This document shows, piece after piece, positions 44,544 through 56,077 of a DNA stretch of 64,000 nucleotides (the stretch's first letter is position 1; each line of letters starts with the position of its first letter). The translations under genes were made by a program, and so were the position numbers. The stretch is from assembly GCA_024516035.1 (NCBI GenBank), contig CM044961.1, positions 8,995,105 through 9,059,104 of the forward strand, in the 5' to 3' direction. The notes under the pieces were generated by a model. That model saw only the letters and a program-made list of their open reading frames with translations. It was not told the DNA's origin and did not search any database. Source of the DNA: Bactericera cockerelli (lineage: Eukaryota; Arthropoda; Insecta; Hemiptera; Triozidae).

Positions 44544-45754
44544 TAAGAGAGTTGATGCAGTGACCCTTGGGCCCTTTACATGGGCGAGAATTCTAGGCAC
44601 CTAGGTTCTTACCCAGAATAATACCCACTAAAAAACGAGCAATAACCAGTGTTTTTCTATCTATGGGCTAAAATTCTAGGTGAAAATCAACTATTATATG
44701 AATAAAGGTGAAAAAAACTCTGCCATTTGCATAAAAAATATGCAGAAAATTCTGAAATTTCATTTCAGACCTACTTTTTTTTATTGGCAAGCCTACTTCC
44801 TCATTTGGTAGGTACTGATTTTCTAGAATGGTTAGGTTTCGTTTTTGGTATAGGTACACCACAAACGTGAGACATTGAACCTAATAGAATTACATATAGC
44901 TTTCAGAGGAATAATCTTTTCACTGTTTCTCCGTACCAGTTAATTTTTGGAGGCTAAAATATTGTATGTAGGTTCGTCCGTTCGTTTTTTGTTCAAGATC
45001 TGTAATACGAGAGGGGCAAAAAAAAAAAAAAAAAAAAAAAAAATGCAGAAAGAGAAAAAACACACTACACAATGGTCTTTTACCAAAGAAATATTTATAT
45101 ACCCAATATACATAATTAGGTAATATGTAACTATGTGTACAGTATAATGGAAGATGGAATACCTATACAACATCTTAGGTAATGAGATGTAATATTCACT
45201 ATTATTACGAATACTATATTAATACTATAAAACTGTCTATATTAATTTTATTATCTGCTCAATCTGAATTTTACTTAAAAGGAAATTTATAAAAAAAAAA
45301 CTGTATTTAGTTGAACCTACCGATTTTTTGATTTCATAAATACACAGTATACACTCACAAATTTTTTTTTTTCTCAAAATTCAAAAACCAAACTGAAAAA
45401 AAACTCATTGAAATCATACCTATTACAGGATAGATTTTAAGGACCTTGGAAAATCCTTGATATCCCCACCTACTGAAGAGTGTAGGTACCTATCCTTTGC
45501 CCTGATCGATTTTAAGGTACATTATAATGTCGAGGTAGATTACAGAAGAATGAACTCAATATAATAGATCAATAGACAATTGATATCAATATTCAAGAAA
45601 TAATCAAATAGCTGTGAGGTGTTTGTTGTAACAAAGGATTAAGGGTTAATGTTTGATAATCTTATACATAGACATAAGTAAATACTATTAACCCTTTTCT
45701 ACTAATTGACCTGACCCTTCGGAGTTTTAGATATCTAATCTGGCAGAGGGTATA
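44191..45754. other. no gene seen
   Basis: AT-rich. Holds a (GA)n array at about 44511-44545 and a run of about 25 A at 45018-45042. Confidence 0.5.
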
Positions 45755-46775
45755 CAGTATGTCTCAGAAGTCCTAGCGGAGGCCCTGTAACTTTTGAACG
45801 GCTGGGAATTTTGAAATTCTGTTTTTTTCTAGACATAGGAAAAGGCCCATGGCAAATCTGATGGTGATGTTAAAATTTAGGTTCCACCCCCGGAAGTGAC
45901 ATTTTTTGATAAAAAATGGCCATTTCTCTCGAAATTTAAATGAGAAGGTATACTTTGGGTTTCATATTATTAATCTACTGGCCATAACAGGTAATTATAC
46001 AAAGTTTCATTTTTCTGCCATAACCAGGGGCGGAGGTATGGAGGCTGAAAGTTGAAAATTCAGATACCACATTGATTGGCAATGTGGGATCTATTGCTCA
46101 CAAAATGGGTTTAAAAGGATAGAAGAAGTGTCTTTGAAGTAACAAAACAATGAAAACACCAATATCTGTATCACCATTCAATCAGTGGCGAAGTAAAAAA
46201 ATAACCAGATTGTGATTTTTTTCCAACTTGAAGGTTCGGTCTCCAAGTTGGAAGTCGACAACACTACATCGCACTTACCTTTTATCAGCGATGGGAATTA
46301 ATATTTTTTTGTTTTTTTTTTTTTAATTTATTTAAATTTATTTTTTTGGCTATCATTTTCTTGTATTTCTTATGATAATAATAATGAAGCTCTTATTCAC
46401 ATTTAGCGTAGTTTTCTTCTCAACATGACAATTCTTAAGAGTCGAACCGGATTCATACGGAAACATGCATTATTGATAAAATTAATGAAATAGTACATAT
46501 TGATATTTTTTCATCAAGCCAATGAACTCAGAAGCTTGTAAACTCAAAAACTGAAAACTTACCTACCTACATGGTAAATATTTTAGTTGTGATATTTGTG
46601 CAGTAGGTAAACTTGAAATCATAATCTTCAACATAATGATTTTTTACTCCGACACTGATTGAAGGATGATACATATTGGCGTTTTCATTGTTTTGGTGCT
46701 TAAAGAACGATTTTAAAAAACATTTTGTGAGCAATAGATCCCACATTGCCAATCAATGTGGTATCTGAATTTTCA
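45755..46775. mobile_element. hairpin element interrupted by the assembly gap
   Basis: The left end CAGTATGTCTCAG follows TA. The inner part of the left arm (46053-46107) is exactly mirrored at 46721-46775, the bases just before the gap. So the element has a left arm 45755-46107, a loop of about 610 bp and only the first 55 bp of the right arm; about 298 bp of right arm should lie in the gap. The end differs from CAGGGTG, so membership of the same family is likely but not certain. Confidence 0.75.
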
Positions 46776-46875
46776 NNNNNNNNNNNNNNNNNNNNNNNNN
46801 NNNNNNNNNNNNNNNNNNNNNNNNNNNNNNNNNNNNNNNNNNNNNNNNNNNNNNNNNNNNNNNNNNNNNNNNNNN
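46776..46875. other. assembly gap (100 N)
   Basis: Exactly 100 N, a conventional placeholder length. Frames reported through it are meaningless. Confidence 0.99.
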
Positions 46876-47564
46876 TTTTTACATCAGATTTTGCCACTAG
46901 AAACGGAAACAGTAGAAAAACTGGCCCAGTAAAAAAAACTGTTTCTACATCCAGTCGCTTGTACAATCAAATGGAGATGTTCACACTGCAGTCGGCACAG
47001 TTTTTATTGTTTCTGAAACCTATTATAATATCGTATTTTTCGAATGAAAATTAATTCGTGTCTATTTGTGAGGCGCTACAATGGAAATCGGGGCGAGCAA
47101 ATGACTTTTTGGTGGCGATCTGGTTCAAACTAGGTTCTATAGATAGGTATGACTTGCTGCTATCTAGGGTTAGTGTTAGGGCCTTTCGTCACCTACTAGG
47201 GCCGAATTAGGGCCAAATAAGGGCCTTTTTGGAAAATCATAAATTCGGCTCTAGCGCCTCATAATTATTAAATTAAATTTAGAAATGCTCCTTTTTGATA
47301 CCTTTGTGCCACTATGGGATGATTCCACCATCTTCTCTTATTCCTTCGTTGTCGTTGCCGGTACCAGTACAAAAGCATTAATGTATTCACATCCATCACG
47401 TTCAAAGGCTTTATCACGAATGAACATAAAGAAAAGCATGGAAAAGTAGGACCAGTAAAAAATACTGTTTGTAGCCTGTGTGAACGCACTCTGAGAAACA
47501 GTTTTTTTACTGGACACAGTAAAAAAACTGTTCCAGTAAAAACTGTTTTGGTGTGAACGGGCTC
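46876..47564. other. no gene seen; repeated CAGTAAAAAAACTG words
   Basis: Near 46915-46950 and 47455-47550 there are several near-palindromic cagtaaaaaaactgttt units, in part with gtgtgaacgggctc text. They may be the remains of an inverted-repeat DNA element. Confidence 0.4.
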
Positions 47565-48035
47565 TAACTGTTATGCGAAGTAGGCATAATGTTAAAAACC
47601 GCATGCTAACGTTGGCATAGTGTTATGCAAACTGTTATGCGAAGTAGGCATAATGTTAAAAACCGCATGCTAACGTTGGCATAGTGTTATGCTAACTGTT
47701 ATGCGAAGTAGGCATAATGTTAAAAACCGCATGCTAACGTTGGCATAGTGTTATGCTAACTGTTATGCGAAGTAGGCATAATGTTAAAAACCGCATGCTA
47801 ACGTTGGCATAGTGTTATGCTAACTGTTATGCGAAGTAGGCATAATGTTAAAAACTGTATGCTACGTTGGCATAGTGTTATGCTAACTGTTATGCGAAGT
47901 AGGCATAATGTTAAAAACCGCATGCTAACGTTGGCATAGTGTTATGCTAACTGTTATGCGAAGTAGGCATAATGTTAAAAAACTGTATGCTACGTTGGCA
48001 TATAGTGTTATGCAAACTGCTATGCGAAGTAGGCA
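47565..48035. repeat. 64-bp satellite, about 7 copies
   Basis: Units begin at 47565, 47629, 47693, 47757, 47821 and on at 64-bp steps, with one-base indels later. Each contains an internal stem (ttatgc and gcataa around gaagtag) and cgcatgctaacgttggcata. Confidence 0.93.
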
Positions 48036-48153
48036 TAACAATATGCGAACGTTCGCATATTGAATATGCGAACGTTTGGCATAATGACTATGCCAACGTT
48101 AGCATAGTCATTATCCCAACGTTCGCATAGTGACTATGCCAACGTTCGCATTG
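48036..48153. repeat. AACGTT palindrome cluster beside copy B
   Basis: Contains a perfect 24-bp palindrome centred on gcgaacgttcgc (about 48040-48063), and then inverted and direct variants of tatgccaacgtt/aacgttcgcata up to the first base of copy B. Confidence 0.85.
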
Positions 48154-48426
48154 TATACAATGTAATCTCCTGTACTGTGTCGAGTTGTCTGACTGAAGAC
48201 TTAGCCGGGTTCAGGGTTGAATTATTTTTTAAATTTTACAATAACTTATAAGAAACTCTGTTTTGTGTTGGTGTTACCTGAGCTTGTCTTGACGAGCGCC
48301 TTCCTACCGGCGAGCTTGATTGATAATCAGCAGTTTGAACATGATAAACACAAAGAACTAATGCATTATGAATTGGCTAAAAATGATTGTTTTGTGGGAT
48401 GAAAGATAAAGCGCATCATTTGTCAC

Positions 48427-48580
48427 AGTAGTGTCGATGGCACGTTGAATACAAGTTCTTGTTCTGTCACAGAAGTTCAGCAACGTCCAGTGAGGTTAGG
48501 AACCTCGTGATGCTGCCTGTTCCTGGCCCCCACTCAGGCTGGGGAGGTTGATTTGAGTAGCGGCTCTTTGTGTTGTAGCT
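48427..48580 (+). mobile_element. 5S-rRNA-headed SINE (copy B)
   Basis: Partner of 17276-17425: gtcgatggcacgttgaatac, gaagttcagcaacgtccagt, cgtgatgctgcc. Keeps a little more 5S text than copy A. A tRNA-like remnant follows at 48672-48735, and a 12-base G run at 48605. Confidence 0.78.
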
Positions 48581-49299
48581 TGACCATCCCGTTGTATTCC
48601 CGTTGGGGGGGGGGGGTATTCCTTATAAACAACAGAACTAAATAAACAAATTATGAATACAAGTTTTTGACGGCTCTGGGGTTCGAACATGGGACCTTTC
48701 ATAATATAGTAAGTGAGGATCTTACCACTGGGACAGTTGTGATCTTGATTAGATCAGTTTCTTCTTGCCAAACGTAGTAAACAATTTTGCATAACGCATT
48801 TTGTTGTCAATAGAAACAGTAGAATCTCATTTTAAGTTTTTTTTTTTTTTTTTTTTGGAAGAATCATTTTAGGAAGAAACCTTTCTGATGACAAATGAAA
48901 TGGAGTCAGGAGTCAGGACCAAGTATACCATACATTACCATACTATGTCTTTTCAATGCTAGGCAAAGCTTAACTTCAGTGAGATTTATCGGGTGGGGTA
49001 TTTTATTTGAGAAAACGCTAGTTCTCTGAAGATTTGACTACAAAATTATGTATACATAATTAACATATACATAACATAAGAAAATGGAAATTTAGTCAAA
49101 TTCTTAACAATCTTAAGTATTGCTTTATATACCTACTTAACATTATAATATGTTTACAAGGAGGTTTTTAGTCAAAACCTTCAAATGTTCAATGTCACAC
49201 ACAACTCATGAAAGCTCAGGTATTTTGTAGGTTGATATAAGAAATCTGGGAGGGCTCGCGTGCTGAGAGACTGTTGTGAATTCTGCCGTCCAACGCATT

Positions 49300-49640
49300 C
49301 TGACAACATTCTGCTGTTAATAATCACAATCAAAAGAACAACAACATTCTGCTGTTGATAATCACAACAACATTCTGCTGTAATAATCACAACAACAACA
49401 TTCTGCTGTTGATAATCACAACTAAATTCTGCTGTTAATAATCACAACAACAACAACATTCTGCTGTTGATAATCACAACAACATTCTGCTGTTAATAAT
49501 CATAACAACAACAACATTCTGCAATTGATAATCACAACAACATTCTGCTGTTAATAATCACAACAACAACAACATTCTGCTGTTGATAATCACAACAACA
49601 ACAACAACGTTGTGCTGTCGATATACAACAACTAATACAG
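49300..49640. repeat. 29-bp minisatellite (copy B)
   Basis: About ten units with variable CAACAA spacers and several ttaataatc variants; longer and more irregular than in copy A. Confidence 0.88.
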
Positions 49641-50534
49641 AAGAACAACAACATTCTGAAAATTAACTATAAGGTCAAAACTAAATGTTATTGACTTACT
49701 GTTGTAATAGCTTGCATTCCAAGGCAAACGCGGAAGCTCTACTGACGTTACGATTTCTATGGTTGGGGTATTTTGTACTGGTCTTCTATGTTTTTTTTTT
49801 TTTTTTAACACGTTCAGCGCCGTAAAAGCATATGGGGGCCTTTTTTAGAAGTAAATCTGGTACCGAAAACCCACATAAAACACGTAAACCCCCCAAGTGA
49901 TTCCAAGTGATTTTCATTCAGATGTGTGGGAACTATCGATCAGAAAGTCGTAAAACTTTGATGATTTTATACATGTTGAAATTTAAACATGTGTAAATAT
50001 ATTGACTACAGAGTGTATACTGTGTATAGCTATTGTGTATTGTGTATAGCTATATTGACTACAGAGTGTATAGCTATTGTGTAAAGGTACCTATTGTCTA
50101 TTGTGTAGAGAATTTACTTTAAATCCATTATTTTGTCTGGGCTTCATTTCTAAAGTTAGCGTTTCAGCAGCAAGTGCAGTCCGAATGCAAATCAAGATTC
50201 CTAAATAAAACATAACAAAACAAGGAACTAAACTTATTTCATTGTTCCTCCATTGCGCGCGAAGTCACATTCACAGAACACCGGGACAAATCATTTTACT
50301 ACGTCCTTAGCAAGGTCATAGGAATTTTATGACCTCATCAGTTTATGACCTTATGAGCACATTAACCCAGGTCATTTTTAGTATCGTTCCATGCTTTGAA
50401 TGGGAACTTTTATGGGGATCTGTGAGAGTACTGTTGTTTTACGCTGAAACTGATGTGTTTACTATTATAGAGATTTCATTCATAACGAACCTCCTCTCTA
50501 TTTGTGGGATTTCAATGAATGGAGAAGCTAGAGC
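49641..50534. other. no gene seen
   Basis: Partner of 18536-19427; T run at 49791-49806. Confidence 0.5.
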
Positions 50535-50745
50535 CAGCGGTGATGGCGCGATTTGTATGCACCGCTTCCCGTAGGATCACCAGAGTTAAGCAACGTCAAG
50601 TGAGGTGAAGATTTCGTGATGTTGGCGTTCCGGCCCAACCCAGACTGGGTGAGTTCGTCGTTTCCTGATGTGAATCGAGGGTGAAACCCACGTTGTGATA
50701 TAATCATGCTGTTGAAAACGACGTTAAACCCCCCCCCCCCAAAAA
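50535..50745 (+). mobile_element. 5S-rRNA-headed SINE (copy B)
   Basis: Partner of 19428-19615: accgcttcccgtaggatcac, gagttaagcaacgtcaagtg, cgtgatgttggcg. Ends in C and A runs (50727-50750). Confidence 0.85.
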
Positions 50746-51055
50746 AAAAGAAAATGAATGTAGTGCGGTGTCGCAATGGTTATAGGAATAAAATATTATC
50801 ATTATTGTATATAGTTTAAAAAGGATAAGTAATCAGGATTATCTTCAAGGTCATAACTTAGAATAAGAATCTTACTCATAATAGTAATACCCAGTAATAG
50901 TGCACGAAAGGCTTAAATTGGCAGCTGGATACTCAAGGTAGGGGGTTTCCTTTCTATATTAGTACCCTAACTCGGAAGGCATATTCTATCATGAAAGGTA
51001 AACGAACTAACTTAAATAAAAGATTTCAAGAAATTAAGATTTTGTCAATTTAGGT

Positions 51056-51270
51056 AATAATAATAATACTCTTTAGTAGAAGGTAACCACCAGGCAAGGT
51101 TAATGCTCAAAGCATTTTCTACCACCTAATCCTTAGAGTCTTATGATTATGTGGTCACAAAATCAAATCATTTGGGAAAAATTCATGCTCTGGGTAGGAT
51201 TCGAACTAACGGATCCCTACGCTATCTGGAATACCAGACTAGAGCCTTAACCATTTGACTCTAAAATGGC
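51056..51270 (-). mobile_element. SINE family T4 (copy B)
   Basis: Partner of 19951-20165. Just beyond it (51375-51382) lies the single CTGGAAAC that is the empty hAT site. Confidence 0.8.
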
Positions 51271-51395
51271 TCCTCCTTTTTTAAATTTCCTTATCTTATA
51301 AAAAGGAAAGTAATAGGTAAGTCGTTTTAAACTGCAAGAGGTCATATATAGCCGGTGGTTTAACCCTCAATTGGCTGGAAACTCACAAATCATGC

Positions 51396-51520
51396 AGTTA
51401 CTCACCCAGTCTCAGTGGGGCCGATACTAGCATCACGAGGGTTAGAATTTGAATGGTCACCAATGCATGTCCTAGCCTCACTAGACGTTGCTTAACTTCA
51501 GTGACAGAATGAGACCTGGT
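51396..51520 (-). mobile_element. 5S-rRNA-headed SINE (copy B)
   Basis: Partner of 22008-22140, with ctgaagttaagcaacgtcta and ggacatgcattggtgaccat on the minus strand. Confidence 0.82.
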
Positions 51521-52759
51521 GTATTTCAAAGATCTCGACGCTGCAGCGCGCTGCGCGCTTAAATTTCTTCCTCTGATGTGATGATCTGATGATAACAACT
51601 AAATTTTCTGCCATTTCCTGTACCAGAATCCCAAATTTATTTATTCCAAATTCCAGTTTTCAGTGATGGGTATTTTGTTAGAAGTCTATAATGCCGAATA
51701 TTATATAATAATTATTTTACAATATTTTACATAAAAATAGCTACTTATTGCCTTTTTCAAAATGGAAAAAAATTCAAATTTTTCAAATTGGATTTAACGT
51801 CGCTTTCATCTGCATCGTCATATCACGACTGGGGGTGATCTTAGCTGAAAAAATCGCCCGTAATCATATTTTCAAAATTAATATTCTTAATTAACATTAT
51901 TTTGTGCCAAATATTTAAACAACGTGAGCTCATAACTCAGCCAAAACAAATTCCAAACGATCAAAATAAGCTTGCTATAATGCTATCCTAACATTGAATC
52001 TTACACACTAATAATATATATGTATATACCTACTTATTAACATACTAATAATATATATGTATATGTATACTTACTAAAAGCTAAAATGAATGAACAAAAT
52101 AGCGTTACAAAGTAATACTTTCTTTTTAAAAGAAATCCTTCTGAGCGCGCAAGTCTTCATTAAATTTTGTTTTTCACTGAGAGCTGAGCTTAATCTTTCC
52201 TGGAGCGAGATGGTAATCTTGGAAAATTTTCCGTTTCTACAGGGTGGTACAACTGGTCATGATTGATGTAAAAAAAATCGACTTTCAATATCCATCTTAT
52301 TATGGATGGGATGTAGTGATATTTATGTTCTATCACCTGTGATTTTAATATGAATTGCCTTGTAAATAAAAATCAAATATACCTACACTTGTATAAACCA
52401 AGTTATGTTTAATATAGAAGCATAATTTCTGTAGAATTTTCTTTACAAAAACTATTATAATGCATATTTGACAGATTTCAATATCAAATTCAGCATATTT
52501 TATGTCATGCCGCATTCAACACGACATGCAGAATTGGGGCATGCTATATTTTACCTATATACACTATATCATTACAATCGATTGTGATGAAATGTGAAAT
52601 CAAAATAGTCAGAATGTTCGTGCATTATGTGAACATTATGTTACATGGATAGAACGTTTAACATAAAAAATAGTACAAGTTACCGAGCAATGAATAATAT
52701 ATAAATGTTTTTGCAACATACAATCACCCAGTATAGTTCTACTTTCTTCAAATTCCAAA
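51521..52759. other. no gene seen
   Basis: Partner of 22141-24754 without the 1.5-kb block of copy A; about 140 unrelated bases at 52285-52425 take its place. Confidence 0.5.
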
Positions 52760-53200
52760 TGAAATTTTCTTCTCCCTTCTACTCCTCCTCCTTCTTATCC
52801 TCCTCCTTCTCCACATCATCCTCTTATCTCTCCTCTTCCTCTTGCTTCTCCTTCTCTTCCTCATTATTCTCCTTTTCTTATCTCTCCTCCTCCTCCTTCA
52901 CTTACCTCTTCTCCTCCTCCTTCATTTAACTCTCCTCCTCCTCCTTCTCTTCCTGCTTCTTCACTTATCTCTCCTCCTTCTTCATTATCTCTATTCTATC
53001 TTATCCTATACTTATCTTTTTTCAATCCTTCTTCCATACTTCCTCCTTCTCTTTCTTATCTTTTTACCTCTTTTTCCTTCTTTTCCATTTCCTTTTGCTC
53101 TTTACCTCTCCATCAAGTTCCTCCTCCTAAACTTTCTGCTGATCCTTTTTACACACTTAATCTTCCTTATCTATTTCCTTATCAGTATTCATTCAGTCTC
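52760..53200. repeat. polypyrimidine tract (copy B)
   Basis: Partner of 24755-25135, somewhat longer. The 122-codon Leu-rich frame across it is an artefact. Confidence 0.9.
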
Positions 53201-53512
53201 CTTCTTCTGAGAAGATCTTGAGAGGAATAAGTTATCTGTTCTTTTCAGACTCAACCATTTTCGTTAAACAAAAAGAAAGATGAAGCTTAATTCGGGATGT
53301 GAAGTTTCTGAATTTATTAGAAACTGCTGTATTTATTTGAAGCTTCGATTACGTGAAGTTTCTGTATTTTCCAGAGAGTAAATCAGAGACACATTTGGAT
53401 TTTTCGATACCAACCGGTACTTCTTTAGTGTCATGGAAATTGCGGAGATAAGCATTACTTACATTAGTTCATCACTAAAAAACACAATACATTAGTTCAT
53501 CACTAAAAATTC

Positions 53513-53800
53513 ATAAGGGTTGGGCGGAAAGTATGGCCAAAGGCAATGACCCAACCCTTTAGATAAGACATGGACCATTAAGTTCTGGGCTTAATAGCTT
53601 TACTTATAAAACTTTGCCCTTATAAGATTTTCTATTATTATTATTATACCATTTTTCCTGTTTTTCTTTTTATATTGTTTCCGCTTTTGTATATTCATTT
53701 GTAATTTTCTGCTTATATATTATAAATACTTTTTTTATTAAGTGTAAAGTAATAGTAATAATAATAATAAAAGCATCAAGTGGTACTTTTGGCACATCCT
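53513..53800 (+). repeat. retroelement 3'-tail repeat (copy B)
   Basis: Partner of 25483-25700, with about 70 extra bases (53580-53650) including tataagattttcta. Confidence 0.5.
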
Positions 53801-54415
53801 CTAAATATTTTATACATTACACATTTTTTTTTTTTTTTTTTTTTTGAGGGGGAAAATCTTATAAGATTCCTTCAGCAAAGCACTAGTGCTGAAGGATATG
53901 CGGGACTTCCCGGCAGGGTATGCTGTGTCGCCCCTCTTGAAGGGCACAAATCATATATTCAAGATTCTCTTTACAAGATCTTATTTTTCCTTATAGAGAG
54001 GTACCTAAATTTGACATGGAAATTCTTCTCTTATATCCAGGTTCTCTTATAAAGAGTTTATTTTAGCTCTTAGAGAGGTAAACTGGACGTGAAAATTGTT
54101 CTCATATAGGTATCCTGCAGGTTTGACGGTATTATGAAAATATAATTTTTTTTTCGTCTTAATATTATTCTTCCCTCTTTTGTTTCTTCCCTTCTTCCCA
54201 TAATATTTTCAACCCCTTAACACCCGCCACTGGAAATCTAAATTCCAATCTTATCCTGCAATCTCTCCTTGTATATCTCCTACATTTTTCATTTCTTTTA
54301 TATTGGCAACAATGCTTCCACTCTATCCCACTTACCCATTTCTTTTGCTACGTTGTGTCTGGATGTGTTTGTATTTCTTCTTCTCGTCCCTCTGTAATAG
54401 CAGCCTCATGATGAG
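53801..54415. other. no gene seen; site without the RT fragment
   Basis: At about 53897, where copy A has the RT pseudogene, B has a GC-richer 70-base piece (gggacttcccggcagggtat and following). Confidence 0.5.
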
Positions 54416-54520
54416 AATGGTCGTCAAGTAGCTTGATCGATAAGGCGGCGGGCTTGTAACCTGAAGGTCGGTGGTACAAGTCCCAAGTTCAGTATAGGTT
54501 ATAGCGAGTTTGAGTAGTTG
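54416..54520 (+). mobile_element. SINE family T3 (copy B)
   Basis: Partner of 26776-26880; the inverted tRNA-like remnant follows at 54540-54605. Confidence 0.8.
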
Positions 54521-54935
54521 TGAATTTCGTTTTCTCTGATGGTATTCGAACACGGGACTATCCGCAACCAAGGAACTTACCACTGAGCTGAAACGGGTAG
54601 TAACCAAGGAGCTAAATCACGCGCTAAAATAAAATTATCTCCTACTATATTTACCACCTATGTGTACGTCTTAGGTATACATATACATATAGGTATATTT
54701 ACAATGTTTTTTCTTTATCAGGACCATGTCTTCTGGATTTACATTAAAACAAAAAATCTTCTAGATTTACATTTAAAAGAAAAAATAAGATATTCCCTTC
54801 ACAAAGCATGGTGACACATTTAGTTTTAGTTTATATTAAATATCTAATGGTGGAAGACTTTATTCGGGTGAGTTATATTCTCTACAGAGGAAGGGATTGG
54901 AATTACATATTTCCTTTTGATTGGAATTTATCCTT

Positions 54936-54955
54936 TTTTTCTCTCTCTCTCTCTC

Positions 54956-55023
<68 letters not shown>

Positions 55024-55028
55024 TCCCT
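54936..55028. repeat. (CT)n microsatellite (copy B)
   Basis: About 40 nearly uninterrupted CT units; partner of 27291-27376. Confidence 0.92.
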
Positions 55029-55698
55029 CCATCACAATTCCAGTATATATTCTATTCTTTATCTCTTTCATTTTCGTTCGACATGACTAGTTCACTAGAA
55101 TGACTGGATACACGATGAATACAAATCAGCCACTTATTTTATACAGGATGTCCAGTTTCCTTGTCAATAGACGCTAGTTTTGATTTTTTTTTTTTTTTTG
55201 GGTTTTAATGTCTTTTCAACTACATGGTCATATTCGACGGTCCAGAAATGTGAAAAAATGTATGAATGATATATGAATCCAGAAATATGAATGAAATCGG
55301 AGCAAAATAATACTTTTTTTTTTTACAAAACCAACACAACATTTATACATATACGATTTTTAATATTAGAAATTTCCCGGAAGTAAAGTAAATTAAAAAA
55401 AAAAAAACGAATATTGTTGTTATAATATTGCAAAATAACATGAAGATTAAGATACTTTTCTAAGGAAAATGAAAGAAAATGAAAAAAAAAAAACAAAAAA
55501 GTTTCTATAACGAAAATGAAAGGATCTTTCAGAAACAAACTTGTAGAAAGCTCTTGTGGCTCAGCTGTGTTTAGACAACTTTCATTTGTGTAAAAGGCTC
55601 CAACAGCAGCCCATCCCTTTTTCAAAGTCAACAAATTTGTCCTCACTCAAACATGTGGGTATGTGTAAAATATGACTGTATAGGTATACAGAGTAATG
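55029..55698. other. no gene seen; empty hairpin site
   Basis: Contains the undisturbed tttatacatatacgattt at about 55343-55358, where copy A carries the 1.65-kb hairpin element. Confidence 0.6.
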
Positions 55699-55952
55699 CA
55701 GGCGCGGAAGGTGGGAAAAAGTTTTGGGGCTGCTGCCCCATAAACTTGGCTAAAATGGGATTAAAAGAGTCTCTCTTTCAGTATCTAAAGAATTTGAGTT
55801 TGTTAACCATGCCCAATTTTATTATACTAGTTAAAGTTATACAATAATTATTCTAGAAATGTGTGGTAATTTTCATTGTGTACGAAAAAATCCTCTCTCT
55901 TTTTCGTCTGGAGTGCTGTAGTACCGCAGCTTCTTAGCACCATCCGAGCCTG
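55699..55952 (+). mobile_element. hAT-like MITE (copy B)
   Basis: Partner of 29684-29936 with a few substitutions. Confidence 0.8.
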
Positions 55953-56077
55953 AAGTGTAGGTTAGGAAATATATTGGACTATCTCTTGAATGTATATGTT
56001 ACTGTTGTATTTACAATCTTTATAAAATGTACATGAGAAAGTATCAGGTGTATATGAAATGTATTTACTTTTCTATA

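Noticed and set aside
46700..47054. Frames crossing the gap
   Set aside because: They run through 100 N and cannot be interpreted.
47455..47550. Palindromic cagtaaaaaaactg words as a regulatory operator
   Set aside because: They look like fragments of an inverted-repeat element; there is no gene nearby to regulate.
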